Source: an uncultured Marmoricola sp. (GTDB lineage Bacteria; Actinomycetota; Actinomycetes; Propionibacteriales; Nocardioidaceae). From it: a stretch of DNA of 6,547 bases. Positions 1-5,865 of this stretch are shown here, in pieces. Numbering within the stretch: position 1 is the first letter of the stretch; each line of letters begins with the position of its first letter. Location of the stretch: assembly GCA_937868455.1 (NCBI GenBank), contig CALMMO010000053.1:1-6547 (forward strand), in the 5' to 3' direction. The notes beneath the pieces are model-generated. The model was not told where the DNA came from. It saw only the letters and a list, made by a program, of their open reading frames with translations, and did no database searches. A program made the position numbers and the translations under genes.

Positions 1-1165
1 TCTTGCGCCAGATCACTGAGTGGGCCCAGTGCTCGACGTAGAAGTTGTGGTTCTCGACGTAGGGGAACACCACGCGCGACAAGCCGAGCTTGGCGTCAAA
101 CGCCTCGCGGTCCTCATCGCTGTCGAGGAGGTCGCGATATTCGCTCACGACCCGGTCGCGCTCGGCGTGCAGGGCTTCGACCGGACGGTCCAGGCTCTGA
201 CCGTCTTGAACCTTGGCGATGTAGTTGTTGATGTAGCCGAAGGGCACTTCAACGTTTTGGATCCAGATCTTGTCTGAGTGGTAGAAGCCCGAACCGGTGG
301 AGAAGTTGAACCACGGCTCTGCTGCCTTGTCCCATTGCGCGATCCAGGCTTGCCCGGCCTCGTCTGCCTTGAGTAGTTGGCAGGTGGTGTCGACGTCACC
401 CGAGGCGAAGCGGTCTGCGATGCCGGAGGACACCGCGAGGCGCGCCAGGCTCTTGAGTTCGTCGTCGGGACGGAAGAGGTCCACGTCGACGCCGGCGACC
501 ATCTTGGCGATCGCCAAGTCGGGGATGCTGGGCCAGGCGGCCTTGCAGAACCCGAAGAAGTCGAGGTACGCCGCATAGCCGAGGTTGAGGAACTCGAAGT
601 GGTGCTGCCACAACGTCACGATCGAGTCGAGGAGCTTGTGGTAGGCGGCCATCAGGTCGCGACCCGACCCGGCACCCTTGCCGGAGGTGATGACCTCCAT
701 GGGCTCCATCTCGGGCAGTGCGTTGAACTCCAGAGCGGTCATCTCACCGACGAGGGCGCGAATCTTGACCAGCCAGTCGTCGTACAACCGGTCCCAGTTG
801 CCGAAGTAGAACCCGGCGCGCTCCATGAAGTGAGGCACGCGGCCTTCGATGTCTTCCATCGGAGCCGGGACAGGTGAGAGGAAGACGTAGCCGTTGAGGA
901 TGCGGTAGTCGACGCCGTACGCCGGCGGCACCAGGTAGTGACGAGTGTTGTACTGCCCCAGGGAGGCAATCGCGGTCTCAAAGACGCAGGCATCCCAAGG
1001 CGTGAGCACCTCGGGCCAGTGGACTCCGTCGCGGAACCAGAAGCCGCCATCTTCGTAGTCACGACGACTCTCGCGGAACTGCGACGAATAGGAGTAAAGC
1101 TGTTCCCAACCCTCAGCGCCTTGCGGTGCCTCGATGTCAAAGGGACTCGGGAAGCGATCGGCCAT
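1..1165 (-). CDS. PEP-utilizing enzyme mobile subunit of a split aryl phosphotransferase (C-terminus cut off by window edge)
   Basis: The frame stays open from an ATG at 1165 to base 1, giving 388 residues and no stop. GGAG at 1173-1176 lies 7 nt upstream of the ATG and supports this start. The visible protein begins MADRFPSPFD and is rich in Trp, Tyr and Phe, with predicted long helical stretches (for example a WQHHFEFLNLGYAAYLDFF-like segment). It resembles the substrate-binding part of PEP-synthase-like phosphotransferases, as in rifampin phosphotransferase, where a helical drug-binding domain sits between the ATP domain and the swivelling His domain. The phosphohistidine domain that would define the family would lie beyond the left edge and is not seen. 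The preceding gene supplies the missing ATP-binding half, so the two probably form one enzyme, comparable to phenylphosphate synthase or the cresol-phosphorylating CreH/CreI pair. The family call is moderately confident; the substrate, presumably a phenol, is inferred. Confidence 0.72.
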   Translation of the reverse strand, partial: MADRFPSPFDIEAPQGAEGWEQLYSYSSQFRESRRDYEDGGFWFRDGVHWPEVLTPWDACVFETAIASLGQYNTRHYLVPPAYGVDYRILNGYVFLSPVPAPMEDIEGRVPHFMERAGFYFGNWDRLYDDWLVKIRALVGEMTALEFNALPEMEPMEVITSGKGAGSGRDLMAAYHKLLDSIVTLWQHHFEFLNLGYAAYLDFFGFCKAAWPSIPDLAIAKMVAGVDVDLFRPDDELKSLARLAVSSGIADRFASGDVDTTCQLLKADEAGQAWIAQWDKAAEPWFNFSTGSGFYHSDKIWIQNVEVPFGYINNYIAKVQDGQSLDRPVEALHAERDRVVSEYRDLLDSDEDREAFDAKLGLSRVVFPYVENHNFYVEHWAHSVIWRK

Positions 1166-1183
1166 GATGTTTCTCCGTGTTCC

Positions 1184-1219
1184 CCGGCAGATGCCGGATT
1201 TTTTTGGGTGGTGCCGGAT
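1184..1219 (-). repeat. Duplicated CCGGCA elements able to form alternative hairpins in the leader of the mobile-subunit gene
   Basis: On the plus strand CCGGCA (1184-1189) is followed after 2 nt by its complement TGCCGG (1192-1197). A second copy of TGCCGGAT starts at 1212, exactly 20 bp after the first (1192-1199). A run of seven T lies between the copies (1199-1205). In minus-strand RNA either upstream CCGGCA can pair with the single TGCCGG just before the Shine-Dalgarno. The function is unknown: alternative pairing, a protein-binding site or chance are all possible. Confidence 0.35.
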
Positions 1220-1236
1220 GTGATGGTGATGCCTGT

Positions 1237-1262
1237 CGTTGCGACTCCCGGTAGCCGCAACG
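1237..1262 (-). other. Intercistronic hairpin after the ATP-binding subunit gene
   Basis: CGTTGCG (1237-1243) and CGCAACG (1256-1262) form a perfect 7-bp stem with a 12-nt loop. It begins 18 bases past the stop codon of the ATP-binding subunit gene. No T-run follows it on the minus strand, so it is not a typical intrinsic terminator. It could protect or mark the processing of the upstream mRNA, or reduce expression of the last gene. It lies in the only long gap in this operon. Confidence 0.4.
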
Positions 1263-1279
1263 TCACTGAGGGTGCGTAG

Positions 1280-2359
1280 CTACTGGCTGCTCTTTCGTGA
1301 GTACAAGGGGTTGACCAGCGTGCCGACGATGCTCGACATCAGGTCCTTTTCAGCGTTCACAGTGGTTGGTTTCTTGCTCCAAACCGTCTCGGGTCGTGCC
1401 TGCAACAACACGACGTTCTCCCCGTCGGGAAGGTCTTGATCGACAGCCCACTCGATGTCTTGTGGGAAGCCGTAGTGCTTCTCGGCGGTGCGGGCCAACT
1501 TGGCGATCGACACGATCTCGGCGTCGGTCAGCGAGGGAGTGTTGGCCTTCTCCTCATCGAGTTCGACGCGGTCGATGCGGTCGTCGCCGAGCAGGTAGGC
1601 GTGGGCCTTAGGTGAAATGGTGCGGCGCGAGATGTTCCACATCACCTTGTCGACCAAGAAGTTGTCAGGGGTGACGTCGCCAGACACCACGCCCTCACCA
1701 AAGCCCCAGGCGCCGTCGATGCAGATGCTGGAGCGGTCTCCGTTGGTCGGGTCGAGGGTGAAGGCGACTCCGGCAGCCCGGGGGTGCACCATCTTTTGCA
1801 CCGCCACTGCCATCTCGACCTTGGGGTGGTCATAACCCATCTCTTCGCGATAGGCGACGGCACGATCGGTGAACAGACTCACCCAACACAGGCGAACCTT
1901 CTCGATCACCTCTTCGGCGCCACGCACCCACAGGTAGGTGTCGTGCTCGCCAGCGAACGATGCATCTGGGCTGTCTTCAGAAGTGGCGGAGGATCGCACC
2001 GCGACTGGGACGTCCTTGACGCCGCACAATTCCTCAAGCTTGGCGTACATCTCCCGGATCGCAGTTTGTACGGCGGCCGGGATCTCCCAGTTGCCCACCA
2101 TCTCGCGAGCTTTGGCAGCGGCCACGGCCAGACCTGTGGTGTCGCCCACCTCGACGACGCGCAGCAAGTCGGTCAGCACGTCATAGTCAGGGGCAGTGTC
2201 ACGTGCGTGTTCGTAGGAGGCCGTCGTGACCGCAAACCCAGGCGGCACGGGCAGACCGGCTTGACTCATGATGCCCAAAGAGGCGCACTTGCCTCCCACG
2301 ATGCCGTGGTGCTCTGGGGTCAGTGTGTCGAAGGTGATCACATGCGGTGTCGACGTCAT
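1280..2359 (-). CDS. PEP/pyruvate-binding (PPDK N-terminal-like) ATP-binding subunit of a split aryl phosphotransferase
   Basis: This 359-residue protein is the ATP-grasp half of a PEP-synthase/pyruvate phosphate dikinase-type enzyme. Family hallmarks are in order: VGGKCASLG with Lys24 near the N-terminus, PVPPGFAVTT at about 37-46, AVRSSATSEDSPDASFAGE around Arg122, AAGVAFTLDPTNGDR at about 195-209, GEGVVSGDVTPDNF at about 221-234, and DIEWA with LLQARPET near 301-325. It ends soon after LLQARPET, where full-length relatives continue into the swivelling His domain; the next gene is expected to supply that part. In this family ATP phosphorylates a histidine, giving AMP and phosphate, and the histidine passes phosphate to the acceptor. 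Its ATG overlaps the phosphatase stop (ATGA), and a strong GAGGAGGT lies 6 nt upstream. The stop is TAG. Family certain; acceptor (a phenol) inferred from neighbours and the C. glutamicum cresol precedent. Confidence 0.9.
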   Translation of the reverse strand: MTSTPHVITFDTLTPEHHGIVGGKCASLGIMSQAGLPVPPGFAVTTASYEHARDTAPDYDVLTDLLRVVEVGDTTGLAVAAAKAREMVGNWEIPAAVQTAIREMYAKLEELCGVKDVPVAVRSSATSEDSPDASFAGEHDTYLWVRGAEEVIEKVRLCWVSLFTDRAVAYREEMGYDHPKVEMAVAVQKMVHPRAAGVAFTLDPTNGDRSSICIDGAWGFGEGVVSGDVTPDNFLVDKVMWNISRRTISPKAHAYLLGDDRIDRVELDEEKANTPSLTDAEIVSIAKLARTAEKHYGFPQDIEWAVDQDLPDGENVVLLQARPETVWSKKPTTVNAEKDLMSSIVGTLVNPLYSRKSSQ

Positions 2360-3465
2360 ACCGACACCTCCTCACTGGTGAAATCGGCTGGATCTACTTC
2401 ACTTTCAAAACGGGGATCAAGGTTGGGCGGCAAGTCCGCGAGGTCGGGGATGGGGAACTCCTGCACCCGGTTGCGATACATCACCAAGCAGGTCGCGCCG
2501 CCGTCGATGATGCGGATGCGGACAAACTCGGTGTTGAACGGCTCGCCCGGGTCATAGCCCATGACGGTGGTGGCAAACGCCCGGATCGGACCCGAGTGCG
2601 TCGCCACGAGCAGGTGCCGAGCTTGGGTGTTTTGATAGAGCTCGACGATGCCGCGCCAAAAGCGGCGTACGGCGGTGACCGGGGGTTCGAAATAGAGCAT
2701 CGGCATGGTCAGCCAGTGGGTGATCGGGTCGCCGCCACCTTGCTGGATGCCCCAGAACCGGTCGACTTCGACCAGCCAACCGGGTCGCTCACCCAGACCG
2801 ATGCGCTCGTACTTCTCCAACTCGCGCTGGTAGACCCGGAACGCCGAGGTCACATCGCGCACCCCTTGTGGAGTGGCGACCCCGAAGTTGCGGAAGTTCA
2901 TGTCGTCATGGAGTTCGCCAACCTCGGTGTTGGCGCGGCCGAAAAGTTGAATGTTGTCGAGCAACCCACGACGCGCGTGCTCGGCGGTCTGCCGGGCGCG
3001 GTTGGTGGGGGCGCAAGCGATCTCGACCTTCTGCCCATCGAGCACGCGGCGGGCCAACTCCTGCCCACGACGGTGTGCCTGCCAGGCGCCAAGCGGGGTC
3101 AGCCCCGACTCCGAGGAATAGCCCTGGGTCTCGCCGTGGCGAATCAGGTAGACGTCGCACACGACGTTGGCCATCTGGTCGCGTCGCTCGGGGATGATCT
3201 CGCGGGTGCGGGTGACCTCAGCCCATGCGCGGCTGGTGCCTAGCTCGTGACCCTCAAAGGTCGGCATCGGCGCTTCGAGTGCATGCACTTGCTCTTGCCG
3301 GTCACGGAACCGACGAAGGTAGAGCGGAGTGTCAGCGTCGTGCTCAGGAGTCGCGCCAGGGTTCTGCTCGAGCTCTTTGCGGCGCTGGTGACGAGTGAGG
3401 TACGCCGGCGCGTCTGGCCGCTCGGTGCGCGGGATCGGCTGGTTGCCCGGGTTGGGGGTGCTCAT
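2356..3465 (-). CDS. Histidine phosphatase family protein, probable aryl-phosphate phosphatase
   Basis: This 369-residue protein carries the histidine phosphatase core. LIRHGETQG (Arg109, His110, Gly111) holds the phosphoacceptor histidine, NRARQTAEHA (Arg156) the second conserved arginine, Glu184 is a likely acid, and ATHSGPIRAF (His290) the C-terminal catalytic histidine. All key residues are present, so it should be active. About 100 charged residues precede the core, including HQRRKELEQ and LRRFRDRQEQ, so it is well above the 200-odd residues of simple members. Its ATG overlaps the stop of the upstream dioxygenase (ATGA); the Shine-Dalgarno is weak, so coupling is likely. Lying between ring-cleavage enzymes and a phosphotransferase, it most likely hydrolyses the aryl phosphate ester after side-chain or ring oxidation, the role assigned to the CreD step in C. 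glutamicum cresol breakdown. I do not claim homology to CreD itself. A start at 3693 is open in frame but lies inside the neighbouring gene and is rejected. Confidence 0.88.
   Translation of the reverse strand: MSTPNPGNQPIPRTERPDAPAYLTRHQRRKELEQNPGATPEHDADTPLYLRRFRDRQEQVHALEAPMPTFEGHELGTSRAWAEVTRTREIIPERRDQMANVVCDVYLIRHGETQGYSSESGLTPLGAWQAHRRGQELARRVLDGQKVEIACAPTNRARQTAEHARRGLLDNIQLFGRANTEVGELHDDMNFRNFGVATPQGVRDVTSAFRVYQRELEKYERIGLGERPGWLVEVDRFWGIQQGGGDPITHWLTMPMLYFEPPVTAVRRFWRGIVELYQNTQARHLLVATHSGPIRAFATTVMGYDPGEPFNTEFVRIRIIDGGATCLVMYRNRVQEFPIPDLADLPPNLDPRFESEVDPADFTSEEVSV
2366..2373 (-). promoter_or_regulatory. Strong Shine-Dalgarno for the ATP-binding subunit gene
   Basis: The minus-strand sequence GAGGAGGT lies within the 3' end of the phosphatase gene, 6 nt before the ATG at 2359. 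It fixes the start at 2359. It also suggests that this gene is translated efficiently in its own right and not only by coupling through the ATGA overlap. Confidence 0.8.
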
Positions 3466-4373
3466 GAGTGCACCGTCAAGAACTTCTGATTCACGACCCC
3501 GTCGTAATAGAACATCGCCCGGCCCATTTCGGCCTCGGTCCAGGTGATGGGCTCCGAATCTGGGTCTGCCCAGTAGCCGCCGGTGAACATCTCGTTGCGG
3601 TTGCCAACCGGATCGAAGAAATAGAGGCACTGACCGCGGGTGGCACCGTGACGCGTGGGGTTCGTCTCGATGTTGACCCCGTGATAGGCGCACACATCGG
3701 CTGCCGTACGCAGGTCGTTCCAGCCATCAACCCAGTGGGCGAAGTGATGCAAACCATGGTTGGGGCCAGTGATCCAGGCGATGTCGTGCGAGGAGTGGGA
3801 GACCTCAAGCCAGGTCGCGATCTGGTAGCCGTCATCTCCGAGCACCTGCTCGGTCATCCGGAAGTCGAGCACGTCGCGCATGAAGCGCGTGGCGGTGTCG
3901 ACCTCCTCGGTGGTCAAGAAGATGTGGTCCAAACGCGGCGGGGCAATGCCGACGAGACCCATCGGGCGCGGGGGCGGGTTGGTCTGCGGAAGCAGGTTGC
4001 CCACCTGCGCCATGCCGTGCACCAACTCCATTTGGTGACCGCCGGGCAGTTCGAATCGAATCGCCTCACCGTGACCGTTGGCCCACTCGTCCTTGGCGTA
4101 GCGCCGCACTGCCACACCTTCGGCTTCGAGCCGCTGCTGGTAGTGGTCGAGGTCAGCAGCGTCGGTCACCTTGAAGCCAAAGTGGTTCAACCCGTGGGTG
4201 GGCTCCAGGGTCAAGATCAACGAGTGGTGTTGGTGCTCGTCCCAACACTTGAAGAACACTCGGTTGGGCTCGCGGGCGGTCTCAACCAGGCCCACCACCT
4301 CGGCGTAGTACGCCGTCGCGAGTTCCAGGTCGGGCACGCGCAACTCCACATGAGACAGGCGCAAAATGCTCAT
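3462..4373 (-). CDS. Catechol 2,3-dioxygenase-type extradiol dioxygenase (second copy)
   Basis: This 303-residue protein has two VOC modules, the usual layout and length of class I extradiol dioxygenases such as XylE. The N-terminal module starts ILRLSHVELRVPDL. The C-terminal module carries the iron ligands His150 (RLDHIF), His210 (GLHHFAHW) and Glu261 (NRNEMF). Second-sphere residues match catechol 2,3-dioxygenase in identity and spacing: His196 (SSHDIAW), His242 (PTRHG) and Tyr251 (LYFFDP). It should cleave a catechol next to the hydroxyls using Fe(II) and O2, giving a yellow semialdehyde or keto acid. The start at 4373 is supported by AAGGAG at 4381-4386, 7 nt upstream and directly after the first dioxygenase stop. 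A longer frame up to 4472 would run into that gene and lacks support. The ring substituent it accepts cannot be read from the sequence. Confidence 0.93.
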   Translation of the reverse strand: MSILRLSHVELRVPDLELATAYYAEVVGLVETAREPNRVFFKCWDEHQHHSLILTLEPTHGLNHFGFKVTDAADLDHYQQRLEAEGVAVRRYAKDEWANGHGEAIRFELPGGHQMELVHGMAQVGNLLPQTNPPPRPMGLVGIAPPRLDHIFLTTEEVDTATRFMRDVLDFRMTEQVLGDDGYQIATWLEVSHSSHDIAWITGPNHGLHHFAHWVDGWNDLRTAADVCAYHGVNIETNPTRHGATRGQCLYFFDPVGNRNEMFTGGYWADPDSEPITWTEAEMGRAMFYYDGVVNQKFLTVHS

Positions 4374-4380
4374 CGGTCGA

Positions 4381-4386
4381 CTCCTT
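4381..4386 (-). promoter_or_regulatory. Shine-Dalgarno for the second dioxygenase gene
   Basis: AAGGAG on the minus strand is 7 nt before the ATG at 4373 and 4 nt after the TAA of the preceding gene. It sets the start of the second dioxygenase at 4373 instead of the longer open frame. Confidence 0.8.
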
Positions 4387-4390
4387 CGGC

Positions 4391-5473
4391 TTAGGTGTGC
4401 ACTCGCATGAATCGGTCGTTGAGTCGGCCTTCGTAGTAGAAGACCGCCCGACCGATGTTGTCTTCGGTCCACGTGATCGTGGGGAAGTCAGGGTCTGGTC
4501 GATAACCGCCGGTGAACACCTCGTTGCGGGTGCCCAGCGGGTCGAAGAAGTAGATCGTGGAGCCACGGGTGATGCCGTGACGCGTGGGACCGACGTCGAG
4601 TTGGATACCGTTGTAGGCCAAGATGTCGGCCGCATCGCGCACGTGGTCCCACTCATCGAGCCAGTAGGCGAAGTGGTGCAGCCCGCCATTGGGTCCGTGC
4701 ACGATCGCGAGGTCGTGAGGGGAATGCGAACGCTCCATCCAGGTGGCCATCTGGTGGCCGTTGCCGTCGAGGAGTTGTTCGGTGATGCGGAAGCCCAGCA
4801 CGTCCATGTAGAACTGCGTGGCCTCACCGACTTCCTCGGCTGTCACCAGCATGTGGTCCATGCGGGGCGGGGCGATCTGGCCCAGCGCGAGATGCTCGCC
4901 GTACTCCTCGAGGATGTTGGGGTTGGTCATCCCGCGTGAGGTGCCGACCTTTTCGATGTCGGCGACGAGTTCCATCGTCTGACCGCTCGGGGTGCCGAAC
5001 CTGATCGACTCGCCTTGCCCCAGCACCTCGCCCTTGCTGATGCGCTGCACCGGCAGGCCGTAGCGGGCGACCTTGTTTTCTAACTCGTCGAGGTCATCGG
5101 CGTGATAGACCTTGAAGGACATCAGGTCCAGACCCACTCGTGGGGAGTACTGCAATTTCAGCGAGTGGTGGTCTTCTTCGTCCCAGCACTTGAGGTAGAC
5201 CGCGTCGTCATCGCGGGCAACCTCTTGCATCCCAATAACGCCGGTGTAGTAGGCCGTGGCGAGATCGAGGTCGGTCACAGTGACGTCGACGTGAGCCAAT
5301 CGCAAGATGCCGCTTGGGCGTCCGGGCTTGGTTGGCAACGTGGCAGCTCGTGAATCAGAGGGGTCCACACGAGCACCATCGGCAGGGCGCCAAGGCATCT
5401 CTTCTCGGAACATGCCCGCAGGCGTGCCCTCGGCAAGATCGACCTCGGCTTCGGGGTCGCGCAGGCTGGTCAT
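4391..5473 (-). CDS. Catechol 2,3-dioxygenase-type extradiol dioxygenase with N-terminal extension (first gene of operon)
   Basis: This 360-residue protein has a standard two-module class I extradiol dioxygenase body from about residue 54 (GILRLAHVDVTVTDL). An Asp/Pro/Ala-rich leader of about 53 residues, including MFREEMPWRP, comes before it and is absent from its paralogue. Fe(II) ligands are His207 (RMDHML), His267 (GLHHFAYW) and Glu318 (RNEVF). Second-sphere His253 (SPHDLA), His299 (PTRHG) and Tyr308 (IYFFDP) are conserved, and the C-terminus GRAVFYYEGRLNDRFMRVHT-like segment closely matches XylE. It should perform meta-cleavage of a catechol. The ATG at 5473 has no Shine-Dalgarno but lies 6 nt below a TATGTT -10 element, which suggests a leaderless mRNA. 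A TTG at 5500 is in frame but sits inside the iron box and promoter. The next ATG, at residue 21 (5413), also lacks a Shine-Dalgarno. The operon's promoter and probable iron control lie just upstream. Confidence 0.93.
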   Translation of the reverse strand: MTSLRDPEAEVDLAEGTPAGMFREEMPWRPADGARVDPSDSRAATLPTKPGRPSGILRLAHVDVTVTDLDLATAYYTGVIGMQEVARDDDAVYLKCWDEEDHHSLKLQYSPRVGLDLMSFKVYHADDLDELENKVARYGLPVQRISKGEVLGQGESIRFGTPSGQTMELVADIEKVGTSRGMTNPNILEEYGEHLALGQIAPPRMDHMLVTAEEVGEATQFYMDVLGFRITEQLLDGNGHQMATWMERSHSPHDLAIVHGPNGGLHHFAYWLDEWDHVRDAADILAYNGIQLDVGPTRHGITRGSTIYFFDPLGTRNEVFTGGYRPDPDFPTITWTEDNIGRAVFYYEGRLNDRFMRVHT

Positions 5474-5479
5474 GGGCCG

Positions 5480-5509
5480 AACATAGGCTTGCCTAACCAA
5501 AGGTGCCGA
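5480..5509 (-). promoter_or_regulatory. Probable operon promoter, leaderless
   Basis: On the minus strand a TATGTT -10 (5485 to 5480) is preceded after 18 nt by TCGGCA (5509 to 5504), a 4/6 match to TTGACA. The A of the dioxygenase ATG at 5473 is 7 nt beyond the -10, where a transcript normally begins. With no Shine-Dalgarno visible, this predicts a leaderless message. It is inferred from sequence only. Confidence 0.5.
5483..5501. promoter_or_regulatory. Candidate DtxR/IdeR iron box
   Basis: The plus-strand sequence ATAGGCTTGCCTAACCAAA matches the DtxR/IdeR consensus TTAGGTTAGCCTAACCTAA at 15 of 19 positions; the right half-site is the stronger. It covers the spacer and part of the -10 of the minus-strand promoter. 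A metal-loaded regulator there would be expected to block transcription of the dioxygenase operon. It also lies about 76 bp upstream of the divergent plus-strand gene and could act on both. No regulator gene is in the window. Confidence 0.6.
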
Positions 5510-5526
5510 GAGACAGTACCTCTATG

Positions 5527-5548
5527 CGGGACGCTGTTACGTGTCCCG
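5527..5548. promoter_or_regulatory. Inverted repeat, possible operator for the divergent genes
   Basis: CGGGAC (5527-5532) and GTCCCG (5543-5548) form perfect 6-bp arms separated by 10 bp. This spacing suits a dimeric regulator binding one face of the helix. A second small stem, GCTCA/TGAGC (5549-5553 and 5558-5562), adjoins it just before the small gene's start. Either may be chance. No convincing plus-strand promoter was found in this stretch. Confidence 0.3.
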
Positions 5549-5576
5549 GCTCACAGATGAGCTGAGATGAGGTGTG

Positions 5577-5858
5577 ATGAATCCAGACTGGTCGGCTGCT
5601 GGCCCCGAAGCCATGCGGCAAGCGCTCGCTGACTACGTGATGGGCGTGCATCGCGCCTACGTTTCACAAGCCACGTTGCTGGCCCCTGGCGAAAGCGCCG
5701 CGATGCCGCTGTTGGCTGCTTCGCCACTGACGGTGGTCGTCGCAGCGGCTCGTGATCTGCACCTGATCGCCACCACCGATCGGCTTCCTGCGCCCACTGG
5801 CCAGGAGGTCGAGTTGAACGACGGGCACGGCGGGCTGTCATGGACCGTGCGGTTCTAA
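5577..5858 (+). CDS. Small protein of unknown function upstream of the C-C bond lyase
   Basis: I do not recognise this family. The frame gives 93 residues from the ATG at 5577, or 94 from a GTG at 5574. The ATG is preferred because ATGAGG (5567-5572) lies 4 nt before it. The protein begins MNPDWSAAGPEAMRQALADY and has an amphipathic N-terminal helix. A hydrophobic AAMPLLAASPLTVVVAAA-like stretch follows near the middle and is too Pro/Ala-mixed to be called a membrane segment. An acidic, Gly-containing tail ends in SWTVRF. Many codons end in G or C, and the frame is less compositionally skewed than the Arg/Ser-rich frame on the other strand, so it is probably real. It ends 7 nt before the lyase start, suggesting co-transcription. 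Confidence 0.6.
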   Translation: MNPDWSAAGPEAMRQALADYVMGVHRAYVSQATLLAPGESAAMPLLAASPLTVVVAAARDLHLIATTDRLPAPTGQEVELNDGHGGLSWTVRF

Positions 5859-5865
5859 AGCCAGT

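Noticed and set aside
1184..1205. Plus-strand intrinsic terminator (CCGGC stem followed by seven T)
   Set aside because: The stem is only 5 bp with a 4-nt loop and no plus-strand gene ends here. On the transcribed minus strand the run is A, not T, so it cannot terminate the operon.
2347..3243. Long open frame on the plus strand opposite the phosphatase (298 residues)
   Set aside because: It overlaps a gene with all catalytic motifs of the histidine phosphatase family and shows no family motifs of its own.
3466..3693. Upstream extension of the phosphatase frame
   Set aside because: It lies inside the dioxygenase gene and translates to an Arg-rich, unstructured stretch. The ATG at 3465 forms an ATGA overlap with the preceding stop.
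3468..4394. Long open frame on the plus strand opposite the second dioxygenase (308 residues)
   Set aside because: It is the antisense shadow of a well-supported gene. The translation is rich in Val, Gly and His without recognisable motifs, and long antisense frames are common in high-GC coding DNA.
4374..4472. Upstream extension of the second dioxygenase
   Set aside because: It overlaps the first dioxygenase gene, while the ATG at 4373 has a perfect AAGGAG at 7 nt and starts right at the first VOC strand.
5474..5500. TTG start at 5500 for the first dioxygenase
   Set aside because: It would put the iron box and the -10 element inside the coding region, and no ribosome site precedes it.
5551..5841. 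Minus-strand open frame opposite the small protein
   Set aside because: Its translation is dominated by Arg, Ser, Pro and Thr and looks like a shadow. The plus-strand frame has better codon use and a plausible ribosome site.
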